Shown here one piece after another: positions 25,474 through 33,250 of a DNA stretch of 55,105 nucleotides. The first letter of the stretch is position 1, and each line of letters starts with the position of its first letter. Location of the stretch: assembly GCF_021261315.1 (NCBI RefSeq), contig NZ_JAJSAX010000011.1, positions 1 to 55,105 on the forward strand. Reading direction: 5' to 3'. The notes beneath the pieces were generated by a model. That model had not been told where the DNA came from and did not search any database. It saw only the letters and a list, made by a program, of their open reading frames with translations. Position numbers and translations under genes: made by a program. The stretch comes from Epilithonimonas sp. JDS (GTDB lineage Bacteria; Bacteroidota; Bacteroidia; Flavobacteriales; Weeksellaceae).

Positions 25474-26862
25474 ATGAAAACAGGATTGGTTTGGTTTAAA
25501 AATGATCTAAGGCTTCTTGATAATGAAGCGCTGACAAGAGCAGTTCAGGAATGTGATGAACTTATTTTCTGCTATTCAATCGAAAAAAGCAATTTCAAAA
25601 AACTGGATTTAGGATTTAAAAAATGTGACATCAATCGGTTTAAATTTATAGAACAGTCCGTTTTGGATTTGAAGAATAATCTTGAAAAATCGGGTGGTCA
25701 TTTGCTGATAGGCTCAGATTCTGCTGCTCTGCTATTGCCGGAATTGGTCAAGAAATATGGTATTTCAGATATTTATGCGGAGGAAGAATATGCGAGCGAA
25801 GAACTAAATCTGATTGAGAGCATTCAAAAGATCTTGCCTAAAGTGAATTTTCATTTCTATTGGGGAAAAACGCTTTATCATAGGGACGATATTCCTTTTT
25901 CGATTTCAAAGATTCCTTTGTCAAGTAAAGCCTACAGAATTCCTGCGGCAGAAGAGTCGGAACCAAGAAAAACGTTCAAAGCACCGACAGAATTAAAAGG
26001 CGTGAAAAAGGTCAAGAGTACCAAATTCCCGTCATATAAAATGTTTCATTTTACAAAAAAAGAATATGATGATGCAAAGCCGCTTTTAGATGGCGGAGAG
26101 ACCAACGCACTAGAACGACTTCAGTATTATACCTTTAAATCTGAACTTTTGACAGGGTACCGATGGTCGAGAAACCAGTCACAGGGATTGGATTACAGTT
26201 CGAAATTCTCCCCTTACTTAGCTTTAGGCTGCATATCTCCGAGGGAAATTTTTGAGAAAGTTAAAGAGTACGAAAACAAAATAAACAAAAACCAAAGCAC
26301 ATGGTGGCTTGTCTTTGAATTGGTCTGGCGAGACTATTTCACTTTCAAAGGAATGAAATTCGGTGATGAGATCTTCAAAACGAAAGGATATAAAAATAAA
26401 GAAATACCCTTTGAAAATAATCAGGTAAATTTCGAGAAATGGTGTGAGGGGAGAACGGGAATTCCGTTTGTAGATGCGCATATGAGACAGTTGAACGAAA
26501 CAGGGTATATGAGCAATCGCGGCCGTGTCAATTGCGCCAGCTACTTCGTGCACGATCTGAATATTGACTGGACGTGGGGAGCTGCGTATTTTGAAAGCAA
26601 ACTGATAGACTACGACGTGAGTTCAAACTGGATGAACTGGCATATGCAGGCATTTGAGATTTATTACACCAATCCCGTCCATCAGTCAAACAAGTATAAA
26701 GCGCAGGATTTTATACGGGAATGGATTCCGGAGTTAAAAGACTGCAATGATCTTGAAGTTTTGATTCCGTGGGAATATGATATTCCGGATTATCCCAAAC
26801 CGATCGAGATTTTTCCAAAATGGGAGAGAGCGATTAATCTAATTAAAAAACTAAAAATTTAA
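25474..26862 (+). CDS. DASH-type cryptochrome/photolyase
   Basis: A 462-residue flavoprotein. Its N-terminus MKTGLVWFKNDLRLLDNEAL is a photolyase antenna domain. The FAD domain has TGYRWSRNQSQGLDYSSKFS, LALGCISPREIF, VWRDYF, REGRTG-like CEGRTGIPFVDAHMR, MSNRGRVNCASYFVHDL and SNWMNW, all typical of the Cry-DASH branch. These proteins use FAD and blue light and repair pyrimidine dimers in single-stranded DNA. The segment after SNWMNW (HMQAFEIYYTNPVHQ) departs from the usual DASH sequence, so activity should be tested. I used the ATG at 25474, since upstream codons start with TTG and lie outside the fold. It is divergent from the lipoprotein gene. Confidence 0.85.
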   Translation: MKTGLVWFKNDLRLLDNEALTRAVQECDELIFCYSIEKSNFKKLDLGFKKCDINRFKFIEQSVLDLKNNLEKSGGHLLIGSDSAALLLPELVKKYGISDIYAEEEYASEELNLIESIQKILPKVNFHFYWGKTLYHRDDIPFSISKIPLSSKAYRIPAAEESEPRKTFKAPTELKGVKKVKSTKFPSYKMFHFTKKEYDDAKPLLDGGETNALERLQYYTFKSELLTGYRWSRNQSQGLDYSSKFSPYLALGCISPREIFEKVKEYENKINKNQSTWWLVFELVWRDYFTFKGMKFGDEIFKTKGYKNKEIPFENNQVNFEKWCEGRTGIPFVDAHMRQLNETGYMSNRGRVNCASYFVHDLNIDWTWGAAYFESKLIDYDVSSNWMNWHMQAFEIYYTNPVHQSNKYKAQDFIREWIPELKDCNDLEVLIPWEYDIPDYPKPIEIFPKWERAINLIKKLKI

Positions 26863-26935
26863 AAACCATATTTTAAATGCTTCGGTTTTTGAAAGATTAA
26901 ATAATATATCAAGCTCAACCAGTCTCTTAATAGAA

Positions 26936-27160
26936 CTATCTATTCACTCGTTCTGGGTATTCAACTAATTTTCCGTTTGTTTTTTCAAAAATATCATTGG
27001 TAGTATCGAGTTTGAATTTCTGGTTTAATGTATTAAGAAGAGCATTGGCGAAAATATTTATTTGTTGGAGAATAAATGTTGCAAGTTTCTTTTGATGTTC
27101 TCCGAAATAATCTGCTGCTTCATCAGAATTTTTAAATGACGTTATATCTTTCTCCTGCAT
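26936..27160 (-). CDS. Hypothetical 74-residue helical protein
   Basis: Starts MQEKDITSFKNSDEAADYF and is hydrophilic and mostly helical (KKLATFILQQINIFANALLN). The codon pattern looks real, but I know no family. A frame extending ten codons upstream begins with TTG and is less likely. It lies in a patch of damaged-looking genes between the cryptochrome and serine hydrolase genes. It may be an intact small protein or the surviving end of a larger one. Confidence 0.4.
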   Translation of the reverse strand: MQEKDITSFKNSDEAADYFGEHQKKLATFILQQINIFANALLNTLNQKFKLDTTNDIFEKTNGKLVEYPERVNR

Positions 27161-27229
27161 AAAGTCAGCGTCACAAATAATAAAAAACAATGATGCAAAA
27201 GAGAATTAGGAAATAGCGAATTGGCAGTT

Positions 27230-27508
27230 TCAGCTTTGGGTGTATGGGTTAAACTTTCTGGACGGAAAGTGAGCGGTAGTACCAGGTCTGTTTTCTTTTG
27301 GCTTTCTAAACATTTTATCTGTGACAGGATAGTTGTCTGCAAAAAATGGTTTTACTAGTTCTTCCGGGCCCTTCAAATCTGAATCCTTCATAGTTATGTC
27401 TTCTTCTTTCTTTTCCTGTTGACAGTAAAAAAAGAATATTGAAAATAATAGCAATACAATTGAAGCTTTCTCATAATAATAATTATTGTATTTAATAAAA
27501 TATCTCAC
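27230..27508 (-). CDS. Possible small lipoprotein with damaged start
   Basis: A 92-codon frame contains EKASIVLLLFSIFFFYC followed by QQEKKEED, a plausible lipoprotein signal and acidic tether. No ATG is in frame before it. The nearest ATG (27474) lies one base out of frame, so the start has probably been lost by a one-base change; I used a GTG at 27508 only as a boundary. The mature part is short and polar. It starts directly downstream of the serine hydrolase gene. Possibly a pseudogene. Confidence 0.35.
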   Translation of the reverse strand: MRYFIKYNNYYYEKASIVLLLFSIFFFYCQQEKKEEDITMKDSDLKGPEELVKPFFADNYPVTDKMFRKPKENRPGTTAHFPSRKFNPYTQS

Positions 27509-27574
27509 TTGAAAAAAATTCTGGTTTTTGCATAAGTGGTGAAAAACTTCATTCCTGAAGCATTTGGAAAACAA

Positions 27575-28654
27575 CTATTTTGAATTTGATTTTTTTTTGT
27601 CAAAGTAGGGTAGAATATAGTCAGTCAGTATATTGAAAGGTAGTTTTGATTTTGAAGAATTGTAACTATTACCGGTGAATGACACAACCAGATTCAAATC
27701 TCTGACGATCATAATGTATTGTCCGCCATTCCCGGAGGCGAAGACAATATTGTAACTAAATGTTTTTGTTTTCACTTCTTCATTATACCAAGTGTACCCG
27801 TAATACGTTGACTGTGGAATAGCATTTTTATTTTTGGAAATCCCAACGTTTGAAAAACCCTCGATTTTATGACGTCTTTTTGTCATCTGCTTTATCCATT
27901 TTTGCGAAATGATTCTTTCTCCATTGTAAATGCCATCGTTTAATATCAGTTGCCCAATTTTATTCATATCACTTGTGGAAATATAAAAAGAACCCGCTGA
28001 TGTTTCGTGTCCTATCGGGTCTTTTGTCCATTTGTATCTGGTAATACCTAGCGGTCTAAGAAGGAATCTATCTGCAAAATCTGTAACAGTCATTTGGGTA
28101 GAATGTGCAATTACACCACCTAATAGCATTGCATTTACTGAAGTGTAATCCCATTGGGTTCCAGGCTTATTCTTTAAAGGCAGCTCCAGACAGAATTTTA
28201 ACCAGTCCTGCTTAGTTTCCATTTCACTTTCACAATCTTTATTTCCATTCCATTCTTCACAATCAAAACCAGATTTCATTTCTAGCAGATGTTCAATTGT
28301 CATGCTGTCTTTTAGAGTATCCCAATCACCATAAGGCTTATATTCCGGGAAATAAGAATATACTTTTTCGTGTACATTTTTAATATATCCTTTGTCAATG
28401 GCAATTCCTATTAATATGCCTGCCACAGACTTAAAAGCAGAACGAGCGTCGTGGAGAGCGTCTTTCTGAAATCCATTAAAATACATTTCATAAACTGTTT
28501 TACCATTTTGGGTAGCTACAATTCCTTCCAGGTTTGGGTATGAGCCATTTTCTACAACAATGGAAATACTGTCTAATTTATTTTTGGCTATTTTTTGCGC
28601 ATTGATGTTTTTATGAAAAATTATCAATAGAATCAGCGTTACGAATAGTTTCAT
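27575..28654 (-). CDS. Secreted serine hydrolase, beta-lactamase class C fold
   Basis: A 359-residue protein with a signal peptide (MKLFVTLILLIIFHKNINAQ). The penicillin-binding-fold motifs are SAFK (SxxK nucleophile, about residue 72), YTSVN in place of Y-x-N, and GNGGQ in the position of KTG. It belongs to the beta-lactamase/EstB-like group, which includes peptidases and esterases; the sequence does not say which. It is exported to the periplasm. Its promoter may be the TACATTTG at 28727-28734. A lipoprotein-like frame follows directly. Confidence 0.88.
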   Translation of the reverse strand: MKLFVTLILLIIFHKNINAQKIAKNKLDSISIVVENGSYPNLEGIVATQNGKTVYEMYFNGFQKDALHDARSAFKSVAGILIGIAIDKGYIKNVHEKVYSYFPEYKPYGDWDTLKDSMTIEHLLEMKSGFDCEEWNGNKDCESEMETKQDWLKFCLELPLKNKPGTQWDYTSVNAMLLGGVIAHSTQMTVTDFADRFLLRPLGITRYKWTKDPIGHETSAGSFYISTSDMNKIGQLILNDGIYNGERIISQKWIKQMTKRRHKIEGFSNVGISKNKNAIPQSTYYGYTWYNEEVKTKTFSYNIVFASGNGGQYIMIVRDLNLVVSFTGNSYNSSKSKLPFNILTDYILPYFDKKKSNSK

Positions 28655-28998
28655 TATTTTTTTACTTATGAATTTTTCAGAGCTTTTCGGCTATTTATAA
28701 TCAAAGCTTAATGATATTGCTAACTACAAATGTATTGTTACTTTTTATTTCCTAATTGTAAAAATGTAATCTCAAACAAAAAAGGCGTAATAGTAATATT
28801 ATACTTGTCGAATTTTTAAAATCAGCAATCAGTTATTTGGCTTCTACAGTATCAGTTTATAAAGATTTTCTAAAACATTTTCTCCTAAAAGTAGTTCTTT
28901 TAGAAATGGATTACTTTATATTTTCACTATCAAAACTTTACCACTTATCATTTCAACCTCGTCTTTTTAATTTATTTACTTGATGAATTCGGCTGTTT
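28655..28998. other. Regulatory-type region upstream of the serine hydrolase
   Basis: About 340 AT-rich bases. It contains the -7 element of the serine hydrolase gene (28727-28734). No gene is seen. It borders the decayed C-terminal end of the SDR pseudogene. Confidence 0.35.
28727..28734 (-). promoter_or_regulatory. -7 element, serine hydrolase promoter
   Basis: TACATTTG on the minus strand matches TAnnTTTG, about 70 bases before the start codon at 28654. No ideal -33 TTG. Confidence 0.35.
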
Positions 28999-29715
28999 CT
29001 ACATTCTATCATAAATTTGTGGTGGTAATCGCTTCAAAATAATTCCGATAAGTTTCCAACGTTTGGTTATATAAACGATTTTCCTTTTCTTTTTTATTGC
29101 ATCAAAAATTTGGTTCGTTGCTTTGTCTACTGATGCAACCTAGAATAGTCCTTTTCCCTTAGCCATTGCTGTAGCAACAAATCCAGGCCTTACATCGGTA
29201 ACAAAAATTTGAGATTTAATTTTATTTGCTTTTTGTCGTAGTCCTTCTAAATAGTTTATTTGATAAGCTTTTGTCGCATTGTAAGAGGGTGTAATTCTAT
29301 TACCACGAAGTCCGCCGACAGAACTGATTGCAACTAAATGTCCGTTCTTTTGGTTTTCAAAATAATTGAAAGCCCAATTCGCAACACAAGTAAAACCTAT
29401 TACGTTCGTTTCAATTGTCCGTTTTTCAATTTCATAGTTAAGTTCTTCATTTTGGTCGCCTATTCCAGAACATATTATTAGTAGGTCAAGCCCTCCAAGT
29501 TGACTTGTCAGGATTTCTAATTTTTCAACTATTTTGTTGATGTCTGTTATATCAAAAGTCTGGGCGTAAAATAGGTTTGGATTTTCAGATCTTAATTCGT
29601 CCAGTAATTCTGTTCGTCTGCCAGTAATTCCAACATTATAGTCTTCGTCTGCCAGTCTCCTGGCTAGTCCCTTCCCAAGTCCTGATGTTGCACCGATAAT
29701 TATTGCTTTCTGCAT
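28999..29715 (-). pseudogene. SDR oxidoreductase gene with one internal amber codon
   Basis: The first 191 codons form a normal SDR: GATSGLGKG cofactor motif, ISSVGG with the catalytic Ser, and Y-N-A-T-K active site. The frame then meets TAG at 29140-29142, and continues without a shift for 46 more codons, in a sequence (VASVDKATNQIFDAIKK, IVYITKRWKLIGIILKRLP) that is exactly how this SDR subfamily ends. The amber codon occupies the place where GLFW-V is expected, so it is probably a TGG-to-TAG change. The truncated protein keeps the catalytic residues but lacks the C-terminal membrane-associated helix. Confidence 0.82.
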
Positions 29716-29744
29716 TCTAATTATTTGTGGTTATTCTTCCCCGG

Positions 29745-30752
29745 TTATAGGTTGTCAATATAATTCTGATATCCACTTTTCAATAAGACTTCTTTAGCTG
29801 TTAGGGTATAAAGATCCTTCCAGGAATCTTTTCCATTTTTCTCTACATACTTTGTGATTATTCTAAACCCCAACCAATAATTCAGGGTCTTTGGTGCTTC
29901 GGGAAATAATTTAATTTTATCGTTACGTAGAAGCGGATTATTACCGGAGGTATCCGAAAAGAAACCTTTTACTTTATTGAATATTTCTTTCTCATTTTTA
30001 ATATACCAATTCCATTGCTGTTGATTCATGTTTTCCACCGCCTCATGTTGCGTGATCTTTCTGTCGAAGAAAACGTAGGTAAAATAGCAGGCAAAGCCCT
30101 CATCTATGGTCTGGCTTAATGCTGATTCTCTTTCCGGATCATCATTTCTGAATTTTTCATAAACGAGGTGATTGAATTCATGCGGCAATCCTTTCGTGAG
30201 GGTATACTCAACATCAACTCCGGGATTATTGAGTTCAAGAGCAAACTGTTCTGCATTGCAACCTCCAAAACCGATACCTGTGATTGGTGTAAAAAGTAAA
30301 CTTAATTTCGCCTTCGGTTGGTAAGGAACCAGCATACTGAATTTACTTAGGTTTTTCTTGATCAGTTTGTTCAAATTGATGTCTGTTATTAGTTTTGTTT
30401 TTGTGATCAGATCTTGTTTGTTTTCGGAAATTAATATTCTGTTCCATTTGACCATCCCAGTGGGATTGTTAAATTTTTTCCCATTCTCATCACCGAAGAT
30501 CACACCGTAGCAGCTGTCCCATAATTTTTGATGAGCCCTGTATACATTTTGTTCTATCATCGTTGAGTCAAAAATCGGTGAACGATGAGCTAAAATTTGA
30601 TATTTGAATAAGTTTTTGACGGTGATATTTTCAATTTGAATAGAGTCAGCTATCTGTTCAATTTTTTTATAATCAAAATCACTTTTCATAGAAGTTTTGG
30701 TTGAACAAGAAATGATTGTGAGGATGACAAATAATAAAGAAATATATTTCAT
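29745..30752 (-). CDS. Lipoprotein with HExxH zinc-protease motif (DUF2268-like)
   Basis: A 335-residue exported protein. The signal ends IISC-STK, a lipobox, so it is a lipoprotein. The motif PHEFNHLVYEKF contains HEFNH, an HExxH zinc site, and the later acidic SQTIDEGFACYF offers a third ligand (Glu). This layout fits the predicted zinc-dependent protease group DUF2268 (or DUF5700). Substrate unknown. It is upstream of the SDR pseudogene on the same strand with a 29-base gap, so the two may once have shared a transcript. Confidence 0.8.
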   Translation of the reverse strand: MKYISLLFVILTIISCSTKTSMKSDFDYKKIEQIADSIQIENITVKNLFKYQILAHRSPIFDSTMIEQNVYRAHQKLWDSCYGVIFGDENGKKFNNPTGMVKWNRILISENKQDLITKTKLITDINLNKLIKKNLSKFSMLVPYQPKAKLSLLFTPITGIGFGGCNAEQFALELNNPGVDVEYTLTKGLPHEFNHLVYEKFRNDDPERESALSQTIDEGFACYFTYVFFDRKITQHEAVENMNQQQWNWYIKNEKEIFNKVKGFFSDTSGNNPLLRNDKIKLFPEAPKTLNYWLGFRIITKYVEKNGKDSWKDLYTLTAKEVLLKSGYQNYIDNL

Positions 30753-31496
30753 AAGAATTTTTTAAAATGACTTTAAAAATAGAGGATCTTTAACTAACGA
30801 CAACTGATTGCATTGTTTTGTTACATATAAAAATGCTACGATATTATCAGCAAACCTTATCGATATTTATTTTCATTTAGCCTAATAGCAAAAGATCAGT
30901 TGGAAACATAAAAACAACCTTTTAAACCACTGGATTTCTACATTGGTTTTAAATTCTAAGGTTGAAAATTCTTAATTTATTCAGAAAACTTTCATCATAA
31001 TTTATGTACTTGAATTTATATATGAGCAAATTTCAACCTTCGACATTGGCTTTGAGGATACATGATTTTCTATAGCAAATATATTCTGTTGCCCCTGCGG
31101 AAAAAAATCTTTTTGGGTATCCGAGATCAGGGATCCCAGAACCTCCGCAAAAAAATTTCAGGCTTACATCAATGTTCTTTCTTATTGTTTTCAAGGTATT
31201 GATTGCGGTTTTCCTTGTTCCTGCCTGAATGGTAATCTGCATAGAAAAAGTCAGAAACCTCACAAGATGCAATTGCAGTTCATTGAAATTTTGATCCTTA
31301 TTATTCTTTAGATATAAATTAGCTTATCTGATCTTATGATCAATCAATTGATAAAATTTATTTATAGACCAGTTCTTCCGATGGAATGATAAAGTAAAGA
31401 ATAGAAAAAGGTCAAAGTTTCCTTCAATCTGCAATCACAGGTTTTTGATGGCAAGTGCGGGAAAAAGAGGTCTCCGCCGTACTCAGAGCAGAAAAT
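30753..31496. other. Gap with the second repeat copy
   Basis: These ~740 bases hold copy 2 of the ~100-bp repeat and lead into a truncated RadC gene. A 79-codon minus-strand open frame (31033-31272) overlaps the repeat and is not accepted as a gene. No promoter or terminator of quality was found. Confidence 0.4.
31037..31136 (+). repeat. Dispersed ~100-bp repeat, copy 2
   Basis: Aligns with 15265-15362 in the same orientation, roughly 70 percent identical. It ends with a GGGATCCC palindrome and lies 360 bases before the truncated RadC gene. Being near a typical mobile-element gene, it may mark an old element edge. Confidence 0.55.
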
Positions 31497-31862
31497 ATGA
31501 AATATAATATAGTGAACGAAATTAAATTGAGCTACTCAAGAAAGGGAAATTGTGAAAGGTCTATTACATCATCGATGAATGCGGTAGATGTTTTTAGGGC
31601 ACACTTCGATGCGGAGGAAATGGACTATAGGGAATCTTTCTTTGCACTGTATCTGAATCAGGCAGATAAGGTACTTGGAATTAAGAAAATATCCGAATGT
31701 GGGATTTCTTCGACTTTGGTGGATGTCCGCATTATTATGCAGACGGCTCTGAGCCTGAATGCCAACAGAAAATATTGCCATTATTATGGTTATCATGATT
31801 GTTTTCATTATTTAAAATTTTATAATGATCTTTTACTAATTTATGTACAGGAATATTTATAA
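31497..31862 (+). pseudogene. RadC-family (JAB domain) gene, C-terminus lost
   Basis: From the ATG at 31497 the frame reads KYNIVNEIKLSYSRKGNCER, VDVFRAHFDAEEMDYRESFF and LVDVRIIMQTALSLNA, the usual N-terminal two thirds of RadC-like JAB proteins. The metalloprotease motif that should follow (E...HxHPSG) is absent; unrelated codons continue to a stop at 31862. Thus the domain is cut in its core and must be inactive. RadC-like genes are common on integrative elements in Bacteroidota, so this is probably a leftover from one. Confidence 0.72.
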
Positions 31863-31929
31863 AGCTGGGAGTCAACTTTATACGGGGCGTTTTGACTTGA
31901 TTTTACCAATTAATCAAGTCGCAAAAAAT

Positions 31930-32310
31930 TTAGCCTTGAGAATGTCTTGGCGGCTCCCAAACCGTACTGGTAAAACCTTTGTAGCAAAAGTTTTCGTTAC
32001 AGGAAGGTATTTTGTGGGATGTGCTCAATCTGAAACTGTCATCTTTAATTTCAAAACTGAATCTGGGATTGATAGTGAAAACCAATGCAAGGGGAGAAGA
32101 ATGAATAATGAAAGGCAATTTCGTGTCTTTACCATAATCTCCGTCTTTAACAGGATGATCATAATGGGTCTTTAGAAATGCTATGAGAGACATTTCGGAA
32201 TTCAAAGCTTTATGCTCACAATAATGCTCGATTAGATCAGGGATTTTCAAAAGCTGATACAATTCGGTTGTAGAAACCAAATACAGAGATAGCAGCAATA
32301 TTGAAATCAA
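31930..32310 (-). CDS. Small membrane/periplasmic protein, efflux-associated family
   Basis: A 126-residue protein. The N-terminus ISILLLSLYLVSTTELYQLL is a signal or membrane helix. It is followed by IEHYCEHKALNSEMSLIAFL and ends FTSTVWEPPRHSQG. I recognise this pattern (an STTELxQLL start and a W-x-PP end) from small proteins beside metal or drug efflux genes in Bacteroidota, with no known function. No ATG is in frame; the best start is the TTG at 32310, preceded by AAGG. It is divergent from the TetR-RND efflux operon. It could be partly decayed. Confidence 0.6.
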   Translation of the reverse strand: MISILLLSLYLVSTTELYQLLKIPDLIEHYCEHKALNSEMSLIAFLKTHYDHPVKDGDYGKDTKLPFIIHSSPLALVFTINPRFSFEIKDDSFRLSTSHKIPSCNENFCYKGFTSTVWEPPRHSQG

Positions 32311-32527
32311 TTTTTTACCTTATCAAAATTATAAATTCTTTCGTTAAGAATGATTTTAAATTAATAAACGGATTAATAGAAATATATTGTGTAAAAGTAT
32401 CTGAGAAGAATTTTTTAATGCAAGTGATTTCACCTGCTCGTGCAAATTTTTCAGACTTGACTATCCAACGTGAGGAATCGCCTTGACTTTAGATTAGTTT
32501 TAAAAATATTATAAAAAAATACAAAAA

Positions 32528-32540
32528 TGAACAACGTTCA
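32528..32540 (+). promoter_or_regulatory. Operator upstream of the TetR gene
   Basis: TGAACAACGTTCA is a perfect inverted repeat (TGAAC-N3-GTTCA). It lies just upstream of the -7 element at 32552 in the -33 region, ideal for repression. A second copy with the same half-sites lies at 33216-33228 before tolC. Confidence 0.7.
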
Positions 32541-32551
32541 AAAAATAATCA

Positions 32552-32559
32552 TATATTTG
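32552..32559 (+). promoter_or_regulatory. -7 element of the TetR-efflux operon
   Basis: TATATTTG matches TAnnTTTG, 17 bases before the TetR start codon and 11 bases after the TGAAC-N3-GTTCA operator. Confidence 0.6.
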
Positions 32560-32575
32560 CAGAATAATTTCAATT

Positions 32576-33193
32576 ATGAGTATAAGTGAGAGAAAACAAA
32601 AAGAAAAGGAGGCATTGCGAATGCTGATTTTGAATGGCGCAAAAAAACTGTTTGTTGAAAAAGGTATAGAATATACCACGATCAGGAACATTGCTGATGC
32701 AATTGATTACAGCGTAGGAACGGTTTACGTTTATTTCAAAGATAAAAATGCGATCTTTCATGATTTGCATTCAATAGGTTTTCAGGAATTAAGGGGTTAT
32801 TTTAAAGACCTTGATAGTATTGACGATCCGATGAAAAGACTCAGAAAGATGGGTATGATGTATATGAAATTTGCTCTCGAAAACTCTGAAATGTACGATC
32901 TTATGTTCAATCTCCGTGCTCCTATGGACTATCTTGAAGACCAGAAAAGTGCATTATGGTCAGAAGGTGCTCAAACTTTCGCCTATGTTAGAAAAACAGT
33001 AAATGAATGTATTGGTATTGGGCACTTCAAAGGTCACAAAGAAGAACCGCTATCTTTTATTATCTGGAGTTTGGTACATGGAATGTGCAGTCTTCAAATT
33101 CGTGACCGAATAAATGGAGTTAAATTTACAAACCCTGAAACAATTCTTACTGAAGGGTATGAAGAATATCTGAAAATATTGGAAAAACTGTAA
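32576..33193 (+). CDS. TetR/AcrR family repressor of the efflux operon
   Basis: A 205-residue regulator with a canonical TetR N-terminus: LNGAKKLFVEKGIEYTTIRN, then IADAIDYSVGTVYVYFKDKNA. The C-terminal ligand domain is variable. It is the first gene of an operon with TolC, adaptor and RND pump genes. Two near-identical inverted repeats (TGAAC-N3-GTTCA), before this gene and before tolC, are probably its operators, so it likely represses itself and the pump until a substrate binds. Confidence 0.9.
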   Translation: MSISERKQKEKEALRMLILNGAKKLFVEKGIEYTTIRNIADAIDYSVGTVYVYFKDKNAIFHDLHSIGFQELRGYFKDLDSIDDPMKRLRKMGMMYMKFALENSEMYDLMFNLRAPMDYLEDQKSALWSEGAQTFAYVRKTVNECIGIGHFKGHKEEPLSFIIWSLVHGMCSLQIRDRINGVKFTNPETILTEGYEEYLKILEKL

Positions 33194-33215
33194 GGTTTTT
33201 TTTTAATCAAAATTA

Positions 33216-33228
33216 TGAACAGTGTTCA
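33216..33228 (+). promoter_or_regulatory. Second operator, between the TetR gene and tolC
   Basis: TGAACAGTGTTCA has the same half-sites (TGAAC/GTTCA) and spacing as the site at 32528. Its position overlaps an ATG at 33215 and supports the tolC start at 33251. It would allow separate control of the pump genes. Confidence 0.65.
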
Positions 33229-33250
33229 AATTATAAACAATGTATTTATT

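Noticed and set aside
26861..26890. AAAAACC ... GGTTTTT possible terminator after the DASH gene
   Set aside because: The stem is only 7 bp with a 16-nt loop, too weak to call.
28999..29715. Programmed readthrough or amber suppression to make a full SDR
   Set aside because: No recoding signal is visible, and other broken genes nearby make simple loss more likely.
31033..31272. 79-codon minus-strand open frame
   Set aside because: It overlaps the ~100-bp repeat, has no promoter and no recognisable family; the repeat explains the sequence better.
31893..31919. GACTTGATT ... AATCAAGTC inverted repeat between the RadC pseudogene and the efflux-associated gene
   Set aside because: It has 9-bp arms but no T-run on either side, so I could not support a terminator call.
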